Position numbers and translations under genes: made by a program. From Symsagittifera roscoffensis (taxonomy: Eukaryota > Xenacoelomorpha > Acoela > Convolutidae): DNA of 64,000 bases. Positions 11,441-23,121 of the stretch are shown here, one piece after another (within the stretch, counting starts at the first letter, position 1; each line of letters opens with the position of its first letter). The DNA lies in the NCBI RefSeq assembly GCF_963678635.1, contig NC_087069.1:14856660-14920659 (forward strand), written 5' to 3'. Below the pieces are notes generated by a model. That model was not told the DNA's origin, did no database searches, and saw only the letters and a list, made by a program, of their open reading frames with translations.

Positions 11441-13654
11441 TAAAATAAAAAAATGTCCCTCAGTCACTTGGCGTCTTAAAAGGTTTTTTTTTTAATTTTA
11501 AAATCGATTAAAAACAAATCTGTCTCAAGACCACTGTCTTAATCTGCTGCAAACTGAACAAATTTATTTGAACTATGGGCAGAACGTGAATTGTCGTCAA
11601 AAGCGTTATGTTTTAGCACTCATGGGTATATTTTCTTTATTTTTTTGGCACTTTTATTTTTTTGTGTTTTTTTGCACTCCAGCGCTTTGGAAACTTGATC
11701 CCCCCATCTCTTTGGAAACTTGACCCCCCCCCCATCTCTGAACACTAGCTGAACCTTCAATAATGATTCAAGACAACATCAACGTTTATGGAGTCACATT
11801 CTATCACCAAAGAAATCAAAACACAAGATGATTGAGATGATTTCTCATCAGAATGCATTCACATCTAAGTTCCAAGACAATTTTTTGACTAATTCTTAAG
11901 TGATATTATGAAGAAAATTTAATTATCTGCATCTGTTTTTCTAATAAACTGTTTTTTTTTTTGCTTTTAAAGTCCAAGAGTTTTGTTTGTTTTATGTAGA
12001 ACATGCCCGACTGTACAACTTCTCAACGCTAACAGTGTTTATATGCCATTAAAGTGATCGAAATATAATTGATGGGTTAGAGAAAAACAACTTTCAGTTT
12101 TACTCAAAAATACACACATTCAAATATTCACAAACGTAATGGGCTGAGGTGCTGAGGCAGTTGAATAAGGATTTTTTTTCGAAATAAAGTCAATTTATGA
12201 GCTAACAGGGTCAAACAGAACCGAATCATTACTCGTACAACAATGTAAAATAATGAGTCGAACAGAGTGAAAAAAACGAGGTGAAAAGTGGGTGAAGTTA
12301 TAATCTACATCAAAGCGAGTTTCAGATTGATTAATAAAAAAATTATTTCAGCCCTGTCAGTCTCATGATACGATACATCCCTGAAACCAGAGGGAACCAA
12401 GGTTGCCGCATAAGTAAAACAAGGATCTTATATTATTTTTCGTAGATATAATGTGATGTGTTCACGGGAAAAAAGCTTCAGCCTTACTTCAGTGACATTA
12501 TTTGGCAACATTTGTCTAATGGATCAAAAACTAACCTTTTCTTTGCACTCGTTGAAAAATCGGTGTCGGTTGTTTTGACTTTTCTGGAAAACCCATGAAA
12601 AATATGATTAACTATCAAAGTGGTTGACTTATTTTTAGTCGACCATTGAATTCGTTCCAGCTATCGTATTTGAGAGAAAAATTTAAGGGCACAATTTAGC
12701 ACGAAAATAACTTTTCTTAAGGAATATCACAAATAGCAATCAAGTCAGGATTTTATTATTTGACCAGTACGTTTAGAGTCAGAATTCCTTGTCTTAAAAT
12801 TACCGGGTTGGCCAAACGTCGCTATCTTAGAACTTTTTTTAAGAACCTTTTTTTAAGAACCTTTTTTTCAGAACTTTTTTTAAGAATTATTGTGTTCGAA
12901 ATGAAAGTTTCTAAAACGTTGAACTCTTGTTGTCAGCACATTTCAAAGGTAAAAAACCGACAAAAATTGTCCTGCAGAAGAAATCAACCAATGTTCCATC
13001 ACTTGCATCGAAAGTCAAAAAATGCCAATTGAACACAGTTTTTGTAATCAAAATTTTTTAAAGTGACCAAAGTATGCAAAATTTGCCAACAGATTATATT
13101 TTTTGAAACTCAACAAGCGTCATCTTTTTTTTATGGAAAATGGGCAGCATTTCAGCATTTTAAAAGTTTTTACTTTGAAAACGTTTTTTTTAAACTGGTT
13201 TTTTAGTTTAAAAACGTTTTCTCAAACTGTAATTTGTTTTCGAGGTTTTTTTTATTTTCATAAAAAATGATGGAATATTTGTGCTGGGTGTTTCTTTTCT
13301 CCAGACAAAATAAATGTTTTTAACTGCCAATTTTCAAGCATTGTGGTTATACCATAAAAAGGGTTCTGACGCCTTGAGCTCTCATTGAAAAAAAAGTATT
13401 TTACCCTGATTGTTTTTTTTGTAAAACTAAGGATGAAAAAAATAGCCTGTCTAACTATTCACAGCGCGCGCAAAAAATAATAGGTGTTTGCAATATGTTT
13501 CTTTCTGTGTTGCTATTTTAAATTATCCGAGCAAAACGAATATAACTTAAATTTCAAATCGCAATTACTCAATTTGGGTAGAAATCAGACAGAAAATGAA
13601 GAAGACAAATTTTGTTTAACCGATTTCAGATAGCGCAATTCATTTGGCAATTTT
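11441..13654. other. AT-rich spacer without a gene
   Basis: No supported gene. 11690-11746 holds a direct duplication of a cttgatccccccatctctttgg-like unit. 12826-12900 is a short tandem run of ttttttaagaacc units; an ORF of 90 codons crosses it and is probably fortuitous. A gtgctgggtgtttcttttctccag piece at 13283-13305 belongs to the repeat family at 24228. Confidence 0.45.
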
Positions 13655-14032
13655 TGGTCCCAAAATTTAACCCGAAATCAGATCTTTTTGGCGCTTTTAG
13701 TCAATCACTTTTTGGCACTTTTAGTCAATCGGCGTCAAAACTTCCGAAACAATTGTTGGCAAAACAGTATCAAAGTGAGTTTATTATTTAGCGTGAAAAT
13801 AAAATGTGAAAGAAACGAGAAAATTTTTTTTTTTAATTTTGAGAAATTGTTGTTATAAATAGTAAAAAGGATAATTGTTTGCAAATTTTTAGCTAACAAA
13901 CAAAAATAAATGGTTTTTCACACTATATAAAAAAAGTCAGTTTTGCTATAAATTTTTTGGTGCTTAAGTACATTATTGATTGACTAAAAAAGGACAGAAA
14001 GCATCCGTTTTTATGGGTAAAATTTTGGGCCC
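13655..14032. mobile_element. Inverted-repeat element, AGTCAAT family, copy 1
   Basis: The left arm runs from cccaaaatttaaccc to gcgcttttagtcaatc, and the right arm from gattgactaaaaaaggac to gggtaaaattttgggcc. These are inverted versions of one another over about 55 bp. A larger element with closely similar arms lies at 53310-54378. No ORF, so it is a non-autonomous element. Confidence 0.5.
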
Positions 14033-14977
14033 GAATTTATAAAGTAATATGCATGATCACAGATTCTGCTTAGATTTTACGTTAGTTTTGAATCAATCAT
14101 TTTGTGTCTAATTTCAACCCAAAAAAATATACATTTAAGAGTTTCCAATTTTGTTAGTTTTGTCAGGATATCTTACTCGGCATTGCATTATAGCTTAAGC
14201 GGCTGTTTGATCCTGCTCAGAAAATATTGATTTGAGGCGAGCTAGCAGGAACTAATCATACGTCGCTTGACGCTAATGGCATCACTTTGCAACTTAAGTT
14301 GCGTGAGTGCGAATATTTTCAAAGAAAAATCAGCAAAATCTTTTTTTTTGAAACTTTTCAATTTTTCTGATTTCTTCAGAAGAAATATTGCTCGGCTCTT
14401 AACAGGCAGCTAGGTTACCTCTTAAGAGCCTGTTGGCATAGATTGGTCTGGCTTGAGCAGTCAAGTTTTACATAAATTCCCTGTTACTTACCTTTTCTAG
14501 TCTCAATTCATCCCCCTAGACTTTTAGAGCAAAAGGTCGCAGTTTTTTTTCAATCGGAGATACAGTTGCGTTTTTCACGTCTATGTGGTTTTAGCATGCA
14601 CATAAATAATTATTGGTTTGTGGATTCCCTAAGCAGAATTGTTCCGGGTTCCGCAAATTTTGTAGCAGAATCCGCAACTTTGCGTGTGTTTGAAGCAGTT
14701 TTGAGCCATACATTCTTTCAATTATTTGTTCATCAGATCCAAAACAGAACAAAAGTTAAAAAAAACTAGCAATGTTTAGGATTCCGCGAAAATTCTGTTT
14801 TTGGCTCGATGCGCAGTTTTGCTTACAATTCACGAAATACACATTTGGATCTCGTAATGAGTTGCTCTAAAAATGCCCAGAGTTTCATTCTGGGCTTTTT
14901 GATCTGCAAAACTTAGTCTTAATACCTATTTGATCTCTTTTTACGTTGTCTTTTTTCTGCTTAATGTATTATGCAAC
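14033..14977. other. Spacer left of the LTR element
   Basis: No gene is visible. A small perfect stem-loop, gcccaga/tctgggc with a short loop, lies at about 14876-14897 and is followed by a T-run. A 67-codon ORF at 14566-14769 has no recognisable features. Confidence 0.4.
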
Positions 14978-14982
14978 TCATG

Positions 14983-15197
14983 TAATAAATTATTCTAATA
15001 CTACGAGCTTAGCACAACTAATGTACAATTACTTAAATGGGTAAAACGGATAAAATAGAGAGTGTTAATTTAAAACGTTCCAAAAGGACACTTGAACGAA
15101 CACTCTACGATCGACCGGTGGTCGTATCGAGCTAAGTTAACTAGTACTTAATCAAATACCGAAGGTCATTTAAAACAGCTAAAAACAAATCACAACC
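14983..15197 (-). repeat. 3' LTR (left in window)
   Basis: This is a direct repeat of 21429-21643. It begins TAATAAA on the + strand and ends cacaac, so in element orientation it starts near GTTGTGATTT and ends TTTATTA. Just inside it, in element orientation, lies ggtgggaaag, a likely polypurine tract for plus-strand priming. The outermost TG dinucleotide appears mutated in this copy. Confidence 0.9.
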
Positions 15198-15755
15198 TTT
15201 CCCACCGGGAAAAAAAAAAACTACAAATTCACTAACTAATTCTATGTACACCCATTTTCCCCCTTCAAAAAAGGAACAAAATTTTACAAACTGCGCCACC
15301 AGAAAAATAGTACAGCAAGCAAAATATTATCTACAAATGAAAATAGGAAGGTACAAATGTACGGGTGAATATACAGAATTTACAGTAATTCAGAAATTGG
15401 GATAGAGACAAATTAACTAAACTAAGAATAAAAAACACTCGTCTACAAGATGTACATTTGACATGAACAACGTTATCTACAGTAAAATGATCAATTAAGA
15501 GTACTTTAAGATGAATTAAAGAATGGTTGTGTTTTTTTTTGAGTTTTGTGAAAATCAGTTAAATTGTTTGTCGAATTCATCTAATTTAGCGTTTACTTCT
15601 GAGTCGATGGTCGAGGATATTTCGCTCAATTTCTCTACCTCGTCAAGTTTGTCGTTGGTAGTCGGTTGGAATGACGAGTGCGATCCTGAAGAGGTGCTTT
15701 TAAAAAGTGACATAATTGGCGTATAATTTGGTCTGTCCGATGGGCACGATTTCTT
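15198..15755 (-). other. 3' untranslated part of the retrotransposon
   Basis: It lies between the last ORF-like segment and the 3' LTR. It contains the purine-rich tract adjacent to the LTR and no open coding region on the element strand. A 67-codon ORF on the opposite strand (15523-15726) is a shadow. Confidence 0.5.
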
Positions 15756-16515
15756 TTATGACCAAGTAAGTGTGGTTTCTGCGACCAGGGTTCGTAATGC
15801 TGGAGCCTCCGCTAACGGTGTCAACAAGTCCGACGGTGAGGTAATCACGAATGTTGCTCTGGGTTGGTTGGTAATGTCAATCTGTGATGGAAATGTCGGC
15901 TGGTCATCTTTTCCTAGCACTACGTCAATAGAACGGTGATCGCCGGAAAATTTGGGGGTCCGTTGTTCCTGCGCGGTCATGGGCGTCTTAATTAGGGCTT
16001 GATGGGACAGCTTGTGGGGCACTATCTAGCAAGATTGGGTTACTCTCCGAACCTTCTATCTCGGCAGGGTCTGGCATTTCTATAATTGCCAGTTGGTCGG
16101 TATTAACTAATAAATTTGGTCTCAATTGAGGTGAGTGGGCATCACCTGTAACACTTTATTAATTAGAATTGGATTGGTGGCTCGGGGGTAGGTTATTATT
16201 AGTCATGTCTTCAAAATAATCGTCTATAACCCCGTCCCAAGAGTTTAATTTCAAGGATGACGAAGAACCTGAAGAGATCTGGATGAGGTCTTGGGTTGTC
16301 TCTACGTCTGTTGGTGTATCCGACATCTGCGTTGATCCGCCCGCTCCTGAGGTACCCTGCCTTAGCTGAGGTGTGACCGTCACTAAAGCCTTCTTTGGGG
16401 GAGATAGCTTCCTCTTTCCGGCTAAACTCGAATGGGAGTGTGACTTGTGCCCGATGGGTCGTTGGTTCACCATAATATTTTTGGGGCCGGGTAGTAGTTT
16501 TCCTTTAATTGCCAA
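15756..16515 (-). pseudogene. Retrotransposon pol C-terminal tail
   Basis: Two - strand open pieces (about 118 and 88 codons) are rich in Ser, Pro, Thr, Lys and Gln (for example KRKLSPPKKALVTVTPQ, then an SSGSSSSLKLN stretch). They follow the integrase in the same orientation, and their position fits a low-complexity integrase tail or a separate third ORF. No transmembrane or envelope-like feature was seen. Stops between the pieces show decay. Confidence 0.5.
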
Positions 16516-16730
16516 ATCTGACTTTCCTAAAACATGACAGTTATCGCGGGTTATTGTATAGTCTGAGGAGTCAATGATATCCTTTTCTACTAAATTAAAA
16601 TAAGTTTCTCCGTTTTTCCTGTTGATAGCCCTCCTATTTATATTTTCTCCAGCAACTAATTTCTTCTTTGTGTCAGACCCTCTAGACTGTTTGTGGCTCT
16701 CTGGTGTAGTTGTGCACGGGGTTGTTTGCG

Positions 16731-17630
16731 CTAGTGAACGTTGACTTCCGGGTCCAATGGGCTGTCTTTCTCTTCATCGAGATAGCCGTTTTCCGCCCCG
16801 TCGTGCTGTTCCCAGTTGCTGGCCCGTCTGCTGGAAAGGATTGATTTCCCTTTATCTAAATGGTCATCATAGGAAATCAGATTTTTCCATCTAGTGTTAG
16901 CCGTTCTATTAAAGTGTTTTTCAAACATGGTACAGCCGATTGAAGCTTGTTTAGAGATTCTCAAGTTCCAGATAATTTTTTCGATCGAAGAATTTAGAGC
17001 GGGCTTCGGTAACTCGAATGACATTGCCAGTAACTTGGATTTTATCGTATAAACTAATCTTTCCACCAGCCCATTGGATCTATGGTCGCCGATTGTACAA
17101 TAAATGATCTCGATGTTGAATTTGTCGCAGAAGTTTAAAAAATCATGAGATACAAAACGCAAGACCCATGGTCGACTCTAATCTCTCTTGAAAAACCGTG
17201 AAGGTAGCAGTAGTCAGTTAAGAAATAAATCACACTGTTCGCGGACGTGTTATTTACAATCTTGGCCGATGGGAATTTAGTGAATTGATCGATGCATAGA
17301 AGAATGTATTTTTGATTTCCCCAGATTGCGTCCAACGGTCCTGCAAAATCCAGATTTATTTCTTCATTAACAAAGGTCAATGTCGGCACTTTTGTAAAAT
17401 TGTCGGTACCTAGCAAAATTTTGAGGTTCTTACCAGCTTTCAGGCATTGGCTACAGGACTTCCCGTGGTGGTAGATCACTCGATAGATGTGCGGTCACCA
17501 CATATATTCTGCGAGGGACTTCATACCAAACTGGCCTGGGTGGGTCTCGTGTAGCATAGTATTGAAATTTCTCCTGATGGTAGCTGGTACGACTAGTTTT
17601 TATTGTCAAGAAATAGTAAGTCATCTTTCA
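16731..17630 (-). pseudogene. Integrase domain, Ty3/gypsy
   Basis: On the - strand an H2C2 zinc-binding motif (LHETHPGQFG, then CSQC) lies at about 17560-17445. The catalytic core follows with NLDFAGPLD (first Asp), IRVDHGS (second Asp) and GDHRSNGLVER (Glu), the D,D-35-E pattern. The frame changes between the second Asp and the Glu segment near 17155. An in-frame TGA replaces the second residue of a Trp-Trp pair in the zinc-binding part near 17500. Downstream ASIGCTMFEKHFNRTANTRW is well preserved. The enzyme would insert the cDNA into the genome, but this copy cannot be translated intact. Confidence 0.85.
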
Positions 17631-17925
17631 CGTGGAGATGTTTAGCAAAGTTTTTCATGTAAGCTCCGTGGATGCCCATTGGTCGATTCGTCTTTCTTGT
17701 CTCGATCAAGTCCCATATCACTTTGTCTTCCCTAGTCATTAGTTGAAGGAGTTTCTTTGAACAGTGGTTTTCGGGAAGTATAGGAGACGTTTGTAATTTT
17801 AAATCTGATTTGTACCTCTTGAGTAGATTTGAGTGGTCGTCCGGAAGGTGGTCGTTTTAAATTTAGGGGAATTATTATGTACTTCGGGAATTATTAATAA
17901 AGGGCCGGTAATTTCCTCCATTTTC

Positions 17926-18750
17926 CTAAAGTCGAATTTCTGTTTGAACTGTGGTAAAAATTGTAGGAATGAAATGTAAAATGACCCTGTCCGAGAAGGT
18001 GATGCTCTTAAAATTTAATTTCGAATTATCGATAGGTAGGCACTTTGAGGTTGAATTTTTCATTCGAGTGTTTGAATAATCACAGTTTTTTTTTGACCGA
18101 GCAATACAAGATATTATAGCGACAATAATTTGGAATTTGAAATTAGCTAAAGAGCTATTTGAAAAGTCCTGACCAATCACGTGGCTTGAATCTTCTACTC
18201 CCGACGGGATATTACGATTAACGAGAGTATTAGTGTTTACAGCGACCGACGGTCTATCTACAATATTTACATCTACAGAGTTAAAGTGTGTTCTATTAAA
18301 TAGGATGTTCTGAATTTTGTTGATTGAAGCGACTACAAATTTTTTGTCATAATAAAAAGTTGGGAGGGCTTTGCCCGAAGATAATCTAGATAAAAGATCG
18401 GTAAAACCCATATCTTTTCCTGGTATATGGGTGTTTTAAAATTGAAAGGTATTAGTCTGTTTACCCAGCGGGTCAGTCGGCTGTGCATGGTCTTATTCGC
18501 GTGGTTTGCCGAAAGTGCGGAAATTAGGGCTTTATGGTCCGTTACGATATGGAATTCTGTCCCGTAAAGATAATTCATGAAATGTTCAGAAGCCCACACC
18601 ACGCCCAGTAATTCTATTTCATTCGTGGAATACTTCATTTCATGATTATTTGAGAATCTTGAGGCTGAAGCAATCGTTTTCCACTGGTCCCCTTGTAACT
18701 GTTCTAGAGTCGCACCTAGTCCACATAGCGAAGCGTCCGTTTTCAACTCA
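17926..18750 (-). pseudogene. RNase H domain and connection, frameshifted
   Basis: From about 18746 the - strand reads TDASLCGLGATLEQ (first catalytic Asp), YSTNEIELLGVVWA (Glu) and FHIVTDHKAL (Asp), the signature of the gypsy-type RNase H. Around 18430 the frame shifts: the expected continuation MGFTDLLSRLSSGKALP sits in another frame (18411 downward). The ORF from there is a mix of linker sequence and decayed coding. Confidence 0.85.
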
Positions 18751-18870
18751 GTTTTTTCTTTTATGTCGAAATGGCTCTTTTCTGTGATAATGGCTGTTTT
18801 CTGAACATTTCACCGCCATATTTACAATTTCGGATTTTAGTTTTTTGAAGGCTGAAGAATGAACATTATC

Positions 18871-20259
18871 CTATTTATATACAGATTTTTTATTCAGCAG
18901 GGGACGTAATGGAGAGCTTATGGTCGATAATTTTGGGACGAATTTCACATACTGATTTATCGAGCCGACGAACGATCGCAGTTCCGAAAAGTTCTTAGAA
19001 ATTGGTAAGTTTTTGATGGCATCTGCTTTACCGACCAACGGTCGTACTTCCTCGCCGGAGATTTTGAAACCTAGCCATTCTGTTTCTGATTTGAAAAATG
19101 CACACATCCCCTTTTTCACCGCCATATTGTTCTTATCTAGGATTGTTAAAATTTTATAGACTATTGCTTTATGTTCTTCCAATGATCCCCTCGAAGCTAC
19201 CAGAATGTCGTCTATATAACAGTTTAAGAACGGTATACTCTTTAAAAGTGAGTCAATGACCCATTGGAATTCGTTCAGCATGTCTCAAAATCCATAAATT
19301 TTGGTTAAAAATCGATAGGTTCCAGTTGTTTCACCACCTAATATACTAAAATTACACTGTTTGCTCGTTTGGTCGCACAATTTGAGTTGACTGTACGCCT
19401 TTTTCAGTTCTAAGTTGCTGAACCAAACTTGTCCGTTGGATTTCTCTGAAATTTGTAGGGCCACGTTGTCATTAAGTTCGTGAATATTTGGCATTAGGTA
19501 CTTGTTTTTAAAAATCTGATCATTTAATAATTTAGAATCTAATGCTATTTTAATTGAACCGTCTTTCTTCCGTGTTATCACAATCGGGCTAATGAAGCAA
19601 TCTTCGTCGCACTTCTCCATTTTTATTATTTGACCTTCGGTCTCCATTTTTCTCAGTTCTTCATTTACCCCAGCGAGTAAGTGAAGGGGAACTCTTCTCA
19701 CATTTGCTTGTAATGGTTTACACGGTGTGTGGAAGTGGGTTACTTTGTGGTCATTGGGTTTTTTCTCCACTCTGGTGAATAGTTCTTTGAACTCGCTAAA
19801 GATTTTGTCATTAAAAGAATGCGTAATTATAAACTTACTCTCGAAAGGTGGTTGATTGACCATGCAGATTGGTTGGGGGCATTTCCTCTGTGTCACTGCT
19901 ATGCCTAACTTGGGTAGATTCTCCTTCCCCCGTATGTTTCGTTCATGAGCACCTGTTATGAAGAACGATGTTTCTGTGCTGATCCACCCATTGGATTGTG
20001 TCCTCACGATGATCTTTCCTAAGATGTTGATCGTATGGTCAGTAAAGCCACAAAACAAGTCTTTAATTCGCTTCTCCACTGGGTAAATTTTTAGGTTCGG
20101 TATCTTAGTTTGATCTCGTGCAACACGTTTTGTTTGAAAAAAACTTACAAGGCTTGCTGAGTCATCTGTTATGTTCATATTTACAATCATCTCCCAACCC
20201 AGGCCTACGTTCAGCAGTTTCTTAGTTTCAAGTCCGTTTTTATCGTAAATTGTTCTCAC
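18871..20259 (-). pseudogene. Protease and reverse transcriptase domains
   Basis: From 20259 downward, a 324-codon stretch begins with a protease-like segment MNITDDSASLVSFF, in which the expected D-S/T-G active site has Ala in place of Gly. The reverse transcriptase fingers and palm follow (SPIVITRKKDGSIKIALDSK, then YRFLTKIYGF). A TGA stop then interrupts the palm at about 19284. Reading continues in the same frame with DMLNEFQWVIDSLL and YIDDILVAS, the YxDD catalytic motif. The thumb/connection (EWLGFKISGEEV, ELRSFVGSINQYVKFVP) is intact to 18871. Confidence 0.9.
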
Positions 20260-20289
20260 GCTCAGTACTGAGAATTCGTCATCATCGCT

Positions 20290-20643
20290 CTACCCGTATT
20301 CGTTCCAGGCGTTTATCATGTCACACGATTCTTGATTTTCGCCCCACGAGCTTTCCGGAGAGACGTATGTACAACTCTCAGTATTAACATAATTATCGTT
20401 TACAGTATTAACAGTGGATCGTTTGTTACGAGGTTTACATAATTTGGCGAAGTGTCCTTTGTAATTACTATTTTTACAAGTTATGTCCTTCGCTAGGCAT
20501 ACGTTTAGGTGCCCTTTTGTAAATGGATACCCACATTTCATGCACGTGTTGCTACGTTCTATATTGAGGCTTGGTTCCTTCTTAATCTGATTATGATTGT
20601 TAAAAGATTTAAAAGTTGTCCCATTGGTCGATGATCGTGCCAT
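20290..20643 (-). pseudogene. Gag C-terminus with zinc knuckles
   Basis: A 117-codon - strand ORF contains CMKCGYPFTKGHLNVC and then CKNSNYKGHFAKLC. The second is a CX2CX4HX4C nucleic-acid-binding knuckle in which the second Cys has become Ser. It sits between Gag and protease, as expected. It ends with a stop 30 bp before the protease ORF, so the fusion to Pol is broken or used frameshifting in the ancestor. Confidence 0.75.
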
Positions 20644-21330
20644 ATTTGTCAGTTTTGTTGATTAAAATATCCCTTTTCATCAATCAAGGCTTGGTTGAGT
20701 GCTTCTGTCGGACTCATCGTGGCTGAAAGTAGTTTCCTTTGTTTTTTCATGTGCTTCTCATGTTGCAAATGAAAACATCCCTTATCCATTCCGCCTCGTC
20801 GTTTTCCTTTAAATTACACGTACTCTTAGGGCTCCCCAGAATTGCTCATAAGATTCCCGATCTTTCTATTTGCTATTACAAGTCCCTTAGGGCTCCCCAG
20901 ATTTGCTCATATGATTCCCGATCTTTCTACTTGCTGTTGATTATTTTATACCTCTCGAACGTTGTGTTGGGCGGTTTGTTGAAAGCTGCATCAAGTAGGG
21001 ACCAGAACTCTGTGAAGGAGATTGCTAAAATTAGCTTGAAGACTCTTTTTCCTTCGCTCCCTAGGGCTAGGAATAAAATTGAGCGCATTTTCTTATCCGC
21101 CTCCGTCCGTCTCATTCCGTTAAATTTCCTTTTCTCCTCGTTGATCCGCTTTTCTTCTGCGGCTTCGTACTGTTTCATAGCGTTTCTATTCCTCGTCTCT
21201 CTGCTGTCTCTGTCCGTGTCCGACTTGCTTCCTGTAACTTATTCCAGAATGGGGATTTGCTTTTCTGGAGCTTCTGGTCCGTGTAGACTCTCTATGTCTA
21301 GATTTTTCTTTGCAATAATCGCCAATTAAA
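20644..21330 (-). pseudogene. Gag capsid region, interrupted
   Basis: The - strand from about 21178 reads MRSILFLALGSEGKRVFK and FWSLLDAAFNKPP..TTFERYK, the layout of gypsy capsid domains, then meets a TAG at about 20927. A 60-bp segment (tagggctccccag...cgatctttcta) is present twice in tandem at 20825-20940. The capsid end WIRDVFICNMR resumes in another frame at about 20780-20745. The long opposite-strand ORF at 20739-21329 is a shadow of this gene. Confidence 0.75.
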
Positions 21331-21420
21331 ATTGGTCGCTCCATTGGGTCCAGGAATGCGGTGGTTCTAAGGTGTGGTTAGGCCAGAAGGGGGGATTCCA
21401 CGCCAGTTCGAATCATTAGA

Positions 21421-21428
21421 CTGCGCCA
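21421..21428 (-). other. Candidate primer-binding site
   Basis: In element orientation TGGCGCAG starts directly after the 5' LTR; TGG is the complement of a tRNA 3' CCA. The + strand upstream reads gttcgaatc..gactgcgcca, with a T-loop-like word at almost the spacing found in a tRNA 3' end, so complementarity may reach further. The tRNA species was not identified. Confidence 0.6.
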
Positions 21429-21643
21429 TAATAAAGTATTCTAATACTACGAGCTATGTACAACTAATGTACAATTACTTAAAAGGGTAAAACGGATAAA
21501 ATAGAGTGTGATAATTTAAAACGTTCCAAAAGGACAACTGAACCAACACTCTACGATCGACCGGTGGTCGTATCGAACTAAGTTAACTGGTATTTAATTA
21601 AATACCGAAGGTCATTTAAAACAGCTAAAAACAAATCACAACA
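21429..21643 (-). repeat. 5' LTR (right in window)
   Basis: This is a direct repeat of 14983-15197. In element orientation it starts TGTTGTGATTT and ends TTTATTA, so only the 5' TG is canonical. It is followed by TCATG, matching the bases left of the other LTR. Confidence 0.9.
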
Positions 21644-21659
21644 TCATGTAGTACTAAGA

Positions 21660-21760
21660 TGCATTTAGGGGGACTTGAGGATTTCAGGGGAAAAGTTCGG
21701 TCGACCTAAAAACATTTTCAAAAATTCGCTCCCTCGAAAAAATTCTAGATCCGCCCCTGC
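21660..21760. mobile_element. hAT-like MITE fragment next to the LTR element
   Basis: It ends in TCTAGATCCGCCCCTG, the terminal repeat shared with 36634, 55750 and (inverted) 48434. The gtcgacctaaaaacattttc segment before it matches the interior near 36545-36590. Only about 100 bp of one end is present. Confidence 0.55.
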
Positions 21761-23121
21761 TATGATGTAACAATTTATGCCAGACAGAAAAAATCAATTT
21801 ATTTTTGCATCAATTTGTTGGTGGATCAAAAAATTGTCAAAAATTGGATCTGAATCTAGGCGTCAGATGGTGGCTTAATTTTTTTAAACGTGAACTTTTT
21901 GCAAACCAGTGAACCTTATCGTTATTGAATTTCATTTTAATTTTCTGACGGTTGCGCCTTACGGTCAATTGAAACTTTTAGAGTCTCAAAGCTAATTGGT
22001 TTTTTTCGCACCTAACTGGCGCTCTCTACCTCCATGATTAGAACTACTTCATACAACTTGACCCGATTCTTCACAGATAAGGTATATACTTTGTAGCGAG
22101 AAACAACGCTATATTTTGCTACAATCAGTCGTCAGATGGTATATTTTTCTAAGCTCACCCAGTTTTGGTAATCAAATAAACGCCACAGAGTTAATATTTG
22201 TTCTTTAAAGAGAAGTTATTTTTTGTCACATCGATCTTGGAGTTTGTCACTTTCATGATGGTCCCCGGGAAAACGGTCACCACGCAAAATGGTAATTCAG
22301 TTTCCTGCTAATTCAAGATCAAACCTGTATTAATCCTCCTCCCCTTAAATGATATTTTCTCCTTGACTGGCAATTTCTCCTGAGATTTAAATCACATACG
22401 ACAGACATGTGAATTCACGAAATTTTTTTGTAATATTACATTTGTGTACTTCAAGATAAAAAACTTTTTGTATTTTTTGTGTACTTCAAAATGTAAAACA
22501 ATCTTGCAAGTTTTTTTGATGATTTTCAAGTTCTGATAGTTTTTGCATGACCACATGATATATAGACTTCGGACAAGATCCTTAATTTCTTATAATTTTT
22601 TTTTTTGCTTGTTAAGGTATTTTGTTTTTTGAAAGTATAATCAAATATTTTTTTTAGTCTTTGTCCTTGATTTGCGATTTCTTGTTCACTTATTTTGATT
22701 ATTTCAATATATGAAAACCATATTTCAGAACTGTTTTCATTTTTAAAATTGATGATAAATGATTCCAAGTCTTATGATATAAAACGTCTGAATTATCGAC
22801 CAAAATAATCGAGAATTTCAAATGGTGCCATATAATCAGTAGGAAATGTGACTGTGGGTTAGAGTATCTTTTCTATCTTTGAATAATATTGCGTGGGATG
22901 GGAGCTTTTGAACAGTACCCCCTATTGAATCTACTAAAGAATCTCCACCCCTGTAAATAAAAACAGTAAATTCGCACTAGAGCGTTGTATGTAATTTCGA
23001 ATTTTGCTGCATTCTGATTGGTCGAAAATTCGCTGCAAGTAGTCCACTTAACAATCTCCCCCTTTCTTGAAGTCAATCCAAAGGATGTAGTAGTGGCAAT
23101 TAAATACATATTTTATATTTC
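21761..23121. other. AT-rich spacer without a gene
   Basis: No supported gene. A gtcagatggt word occurs twice, at about 21863 and 22131. ORFs of 60-80 codons here are homopolymer-driven. Confidence 0.45.

Larger units (their letters stand above)
14978..21648 (-). mobile_element. Ty3/gypsy LTR retrotransposon, degraded
   Basis: Two direct 215-bp LTRs (14983-15197 and 21429-21643) bound a 6.2-kb interior whose coding order on the - strand is Gag, zinc knuckle, protease, reverse transcriptase, RNase H, integrase and a tail. RNase H before integrase defines the Ty3/gypsy order. The LTRs differ at about 15 positions by eye (about 93% identity), so the insertion is not recent. TCATG occurs at 14978-14982 and 21644-21648 and is a good 5-bp target-site duplication. 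A primer-binding candidate abuts the 5' LTR and a purine-rich tract abuts the 3' LTR. Stops and frameshifts in every major domain mean it is not autonomous. Confidence 0.9.

Noticed and set aside
12760-13032. A 90-codon ORF
   Set aside because: It crosses a short ttttttaagaacc tandem run that generates its repetitive residues; no other support.
17490-19290. TGA stops in pol read as a recoded amino acid
   Set aside because: Frameshifts and a TAG also occur in the element, and the TRPM exons contain no internal TGA, so nonsense decay is simpler.
20739-21329. A 196-codon + strand ORF
   Set aside because: It lies antisense to the gag region of the LTR element. Its composition follows from the complementary coding strand, and it has no family features.
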